Shown in pieces: positions 62,296-64,000 of a stretch of DNA of 64,000 nt (its first letter is position 1; every line of letters starts with the position of its first letter). The notes beneath the pieces were generated by a model. That model saw only the letters and a program-made list of their open reading frames with translations. It had not been told where the DNA came from and did not search any database. The translations under genes were made by a program, and so were the position numbers. The stretch spans positions 53,611 through 117,610 of the forward strand of contig CAUYLG010063096.1 of assembly GCA_963573385.1 (NCBI GenBank). Reading direction: 5' to 3'. The DNA is from Cacajao melanocephalus. Lineage: Eukaryota; Chordata; Mammalia; Primates; Pitheciidae.

Positions 62296-63165
62296 TTAAA
62301 CATGACAGGACCCAGAAACTCCACTCCTAGCTAGGTACACAAAACAAACGCAAACATAGGCCCACACAAAAATCTGTACACACGTGTTCACAGCAGCACT
62401 ATTCATAATTACCAAAAAGCAGAAGCAACCACCATGTTCACCAGCTGAGGAATGGATAAACAAAATGTGACATAGCAACACAATGAAATGCCAATCAGCC
62501 TTGACAAATAATAGAATACAGATACATTTTATAGTGCAGACCAGCCTTGAAAACATTGTGCTAAATGAAAGATGCCAGACACAAAAGACTGCATATTGTG
62601 TGATTCCACTCATATGAAATACGTAGAATAGGCAAACCCATAGAGGAAGAAGTGAATTAGTGGTTGCCTGGGGTTGTGGGGAGGAAGGTTGGGGAGTGAG
62701 TGCTAATGGATGAAGGGTTTCTTTTCTGAAGTGATGAAAATGTGGAATTAGCTAATGGTGATGATTGTACAACCGAGTGACTACACTAAAGATAACAGAA
62801 TTGTATACATTATTTTTTGAGACACGGTCTCTCTCTGTCACCCAGGCTCAACAATGGTATGATCTCAGCTCACAATAGCCTAGACTCCCGAGTTCATGCC
62901 ATCCTTCCACCTCACCCACCTGAGTAGCCGGGACTACATGTGTGCACTACCACGCCCAGCTAACTTTTGTACTTTTTGTAGAGACAGGGTTTCCCCATGT
63001 TGCCCAGGCTGGTCTCCAATTCCTGGACTCAAGAGATCCACCCACCTAGGCTTTCCAAAGTGCTGAAATTACAGGTGTGAGCCACTGCACCCGGCCTGAA
63101 TTGTACACTTTTCAAGGGTGGACTCTGTGATATGTGCATCATATCTTAATGAAGATATTCAGTGA
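62296..63165 (+). mobile_element. L1M ORF2 end and 3' UTR (sense), split by an Alu
   Basis: 'cagcagcactattcataatt', 'ggaatggataaacaaaatgt', 'gtgattccactcatatgaaa', 'tagtggttgcctggggttgt' are the sense L1M end. After the Alu, 'gaattgtacacttttcaagg' and 'tgatatgtgcatcatatctt' finish it. Confidence 0.9.
62812..63096 (-). mobile_element. Alu SINE (antisense) inside L1M
   Basis: A T7 head then a full antisense Alu ending 'gccactgcacccggcc'. The L1 bases gaattgta recur on both sides (62799-62806 and 63098-63105) as target duplication. Confidence 0.94.
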
Positions 63166-63184
63166 AGCTGTTTTAAAGTCTGTC

Positions 63185-63540
63185 TGTAAGCCAATGGGAA
63201 AGCATGAAAGGGTTTTAAGCAGGTGATGGTGATGCTGTTAGATGTCACACTGGTGGTGATGTCATCAGCGAATTCAGCAGTGAGGAGAGCAGAGACTGGT
63301 GACCCGGGTGGGACCTAACCCGGAGCTGAGCTAAGGCAGGGGTGGCCGGGATGGAGAGAACTCGTGGATTTCAGACACGATGGGAAGATGGAGGCAAGGG
63401 GACGTGGTGATGGACTTGGTGACAGCTCCACATTTTTACCAATGGGGTTGAGCTGGGCTGGTGAGTGGCTGCGGAAGGGGAAATCTCCTGCTGGCTTAAC
63501 GCTGGGTTGAAGGTGGAAAAAATAGAGAAAGCACAGAACC
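63185..63540 (-). mobile_element. L2 LINE fragment (antisense)
   Basis: 'gccaatgggaaagcatgaaa' and 'gggttttaagcaggtgatgg' match antisense L2 ('gaagccattggagggttttaagcaggg', split here). The later part is more diverged. Confidence 0.6.
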
Positions 63541-63824
63541 GGCTTAGCCGCTGTCCCTGTAAAATCCCATCGATCAAGCTGGGCAAGCAAAACCTGCATG
63601 GGAAATAAGAAGTGCCGGGCCTGCTTCTAGTCTGATTGTGCGCATCTGAGGAGTTGCAGGGCCAGTCAAGCTGCTGGCTCAGGGATCCACCTCCTGAGAG
63701 TTTGTCTTTTCAGCATCAGAACATGAAGCAAGTTTTCAAGGTTCTTGCCTCACCTGTACACAGGTGCCTCAAGTGGACACAGATCACTCATTCTAACCAT
63801 CAGCTATAACACTTAGAGACAACT
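63541..63824. other. Unidentified sequence
   Basis: Nothing recognised before the hairpin. Confidence 0.35.
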
Positions 63825-63902
63825 TTTCAAAATACCCAGCTAAAACTGTCCCTGCTTTCACTGCAAAAAGCACAGGGACAGTTTTAGCTGGGTAGTTTGA
63901 AA
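63825..63902. other. Near-perfect 30-bp inverted repeat (hairpin, miRNA- or MITE-like)
   Basis: The left arm 63825-63854 (ends aactgtccctg) and the right arm 63873-63902 (starts cagggacagtt) are reverse complements at 29 of 30 positions, the only mismatch being at the eighth base. The 18-nt loop holds an additional CTTT/AAAG pairing. The size and shape fit a pre-miRNA or a tiny palindromic MITE. It does not match the MADE1 or MER5A ends I know, and no TA or 8-bp duplication is obvious. Confidence 0.9.
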
Positions 63903-64000
63903 GAGGTGTGTGCTCTACAAATAAAAAGCTACTTTTGTTGTTATTTTGGTCCCCAGGAGCAATGGGAGTCCTTTTTGGGGAGCATGGGAGACACATGGGT
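63903..64000. other. Unidentified sequence at the window edge
   Basis: Nothing recognised in the last 98 bases. Confidence 0.35.

Overview
This window looks like primate (most likely human) nuclear DNA from an intergenic or intronic region. The evidence is about 14 near-full-length Alu elements (J and S types, one or two S/Y-like), a 5'-truncated primate L1 with target-site duplications, MST/THE1-type MaLR LTRs, and an older mammalian layer of MIR, L2, L1M, MLT1 and MER5A. I find no convincing protein-coding gene, exon, rRNA, tRNA or CRISPR array. Open frames are all shorter than about 170 codons, and the longest run through repeats. I saw no CpG island.

Layout. 1-9 kb: mostly unidentified sequence with MIR copies and two AluJ. 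9-14.3 kb: MLT1 LTR, AluS, and a large antisense L1M whose ORF2 part is joined to its 5' end across a deletion, with an Alu inside. 15-16.4 kb: L2 pieces in both orientations split by an AluJ. 18-26 kb: GC-richer sequence with an LTR-like repeat, an AluS, a locally duplicated 0.28-kb segment (22.0 and 23.6 kb) and a 7SL-like fossil Alu monomer. 26-29.5 kb: 3.4 kb with no repeat I recognise. 29.5-34.5 kb: nested antisense L1M elements split by MLT1 LTRs, then an ERV-type LTR. 35-41 kb: L2, L1M 3' end, Alu, small nested inserts and an antisense 0.9-kb retrocopy carrying a long TTTC array. 41-49 kb: largely unidentified, with MLT1-like, L2 and MIR pieces. 50-53 kb: a scrambled L1M and an LTR-like unit. 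53.4-55.5 kb: a MaLR element with internal region and 3' LTR. 55.5-64 kb: L1, Alu, a solo MST/THE1 LTR with intact 5-bp duplications, a 150-bp local templated insertion inside an Alu, and a near-perfect 30-bp hairpin at the end.

The most unusual content is structural. There are two insertions copied from nearby DNA (23.57-23.86 kb from about 1.6 kb upstream; 60.94-61.09 kb from 1.1 kb upstream), a tail-less MIR-containing insert at 36.5 kb, the antisense mRNA-like retrocopy at 38.66-39.55 kb, and the hairpin at 63.83-63.90 kb, which resembles a miRNA precursor or a tiny MITE. Repeat subfamily names are from memory of consensus sequences and need RepeatMasker confirmation.
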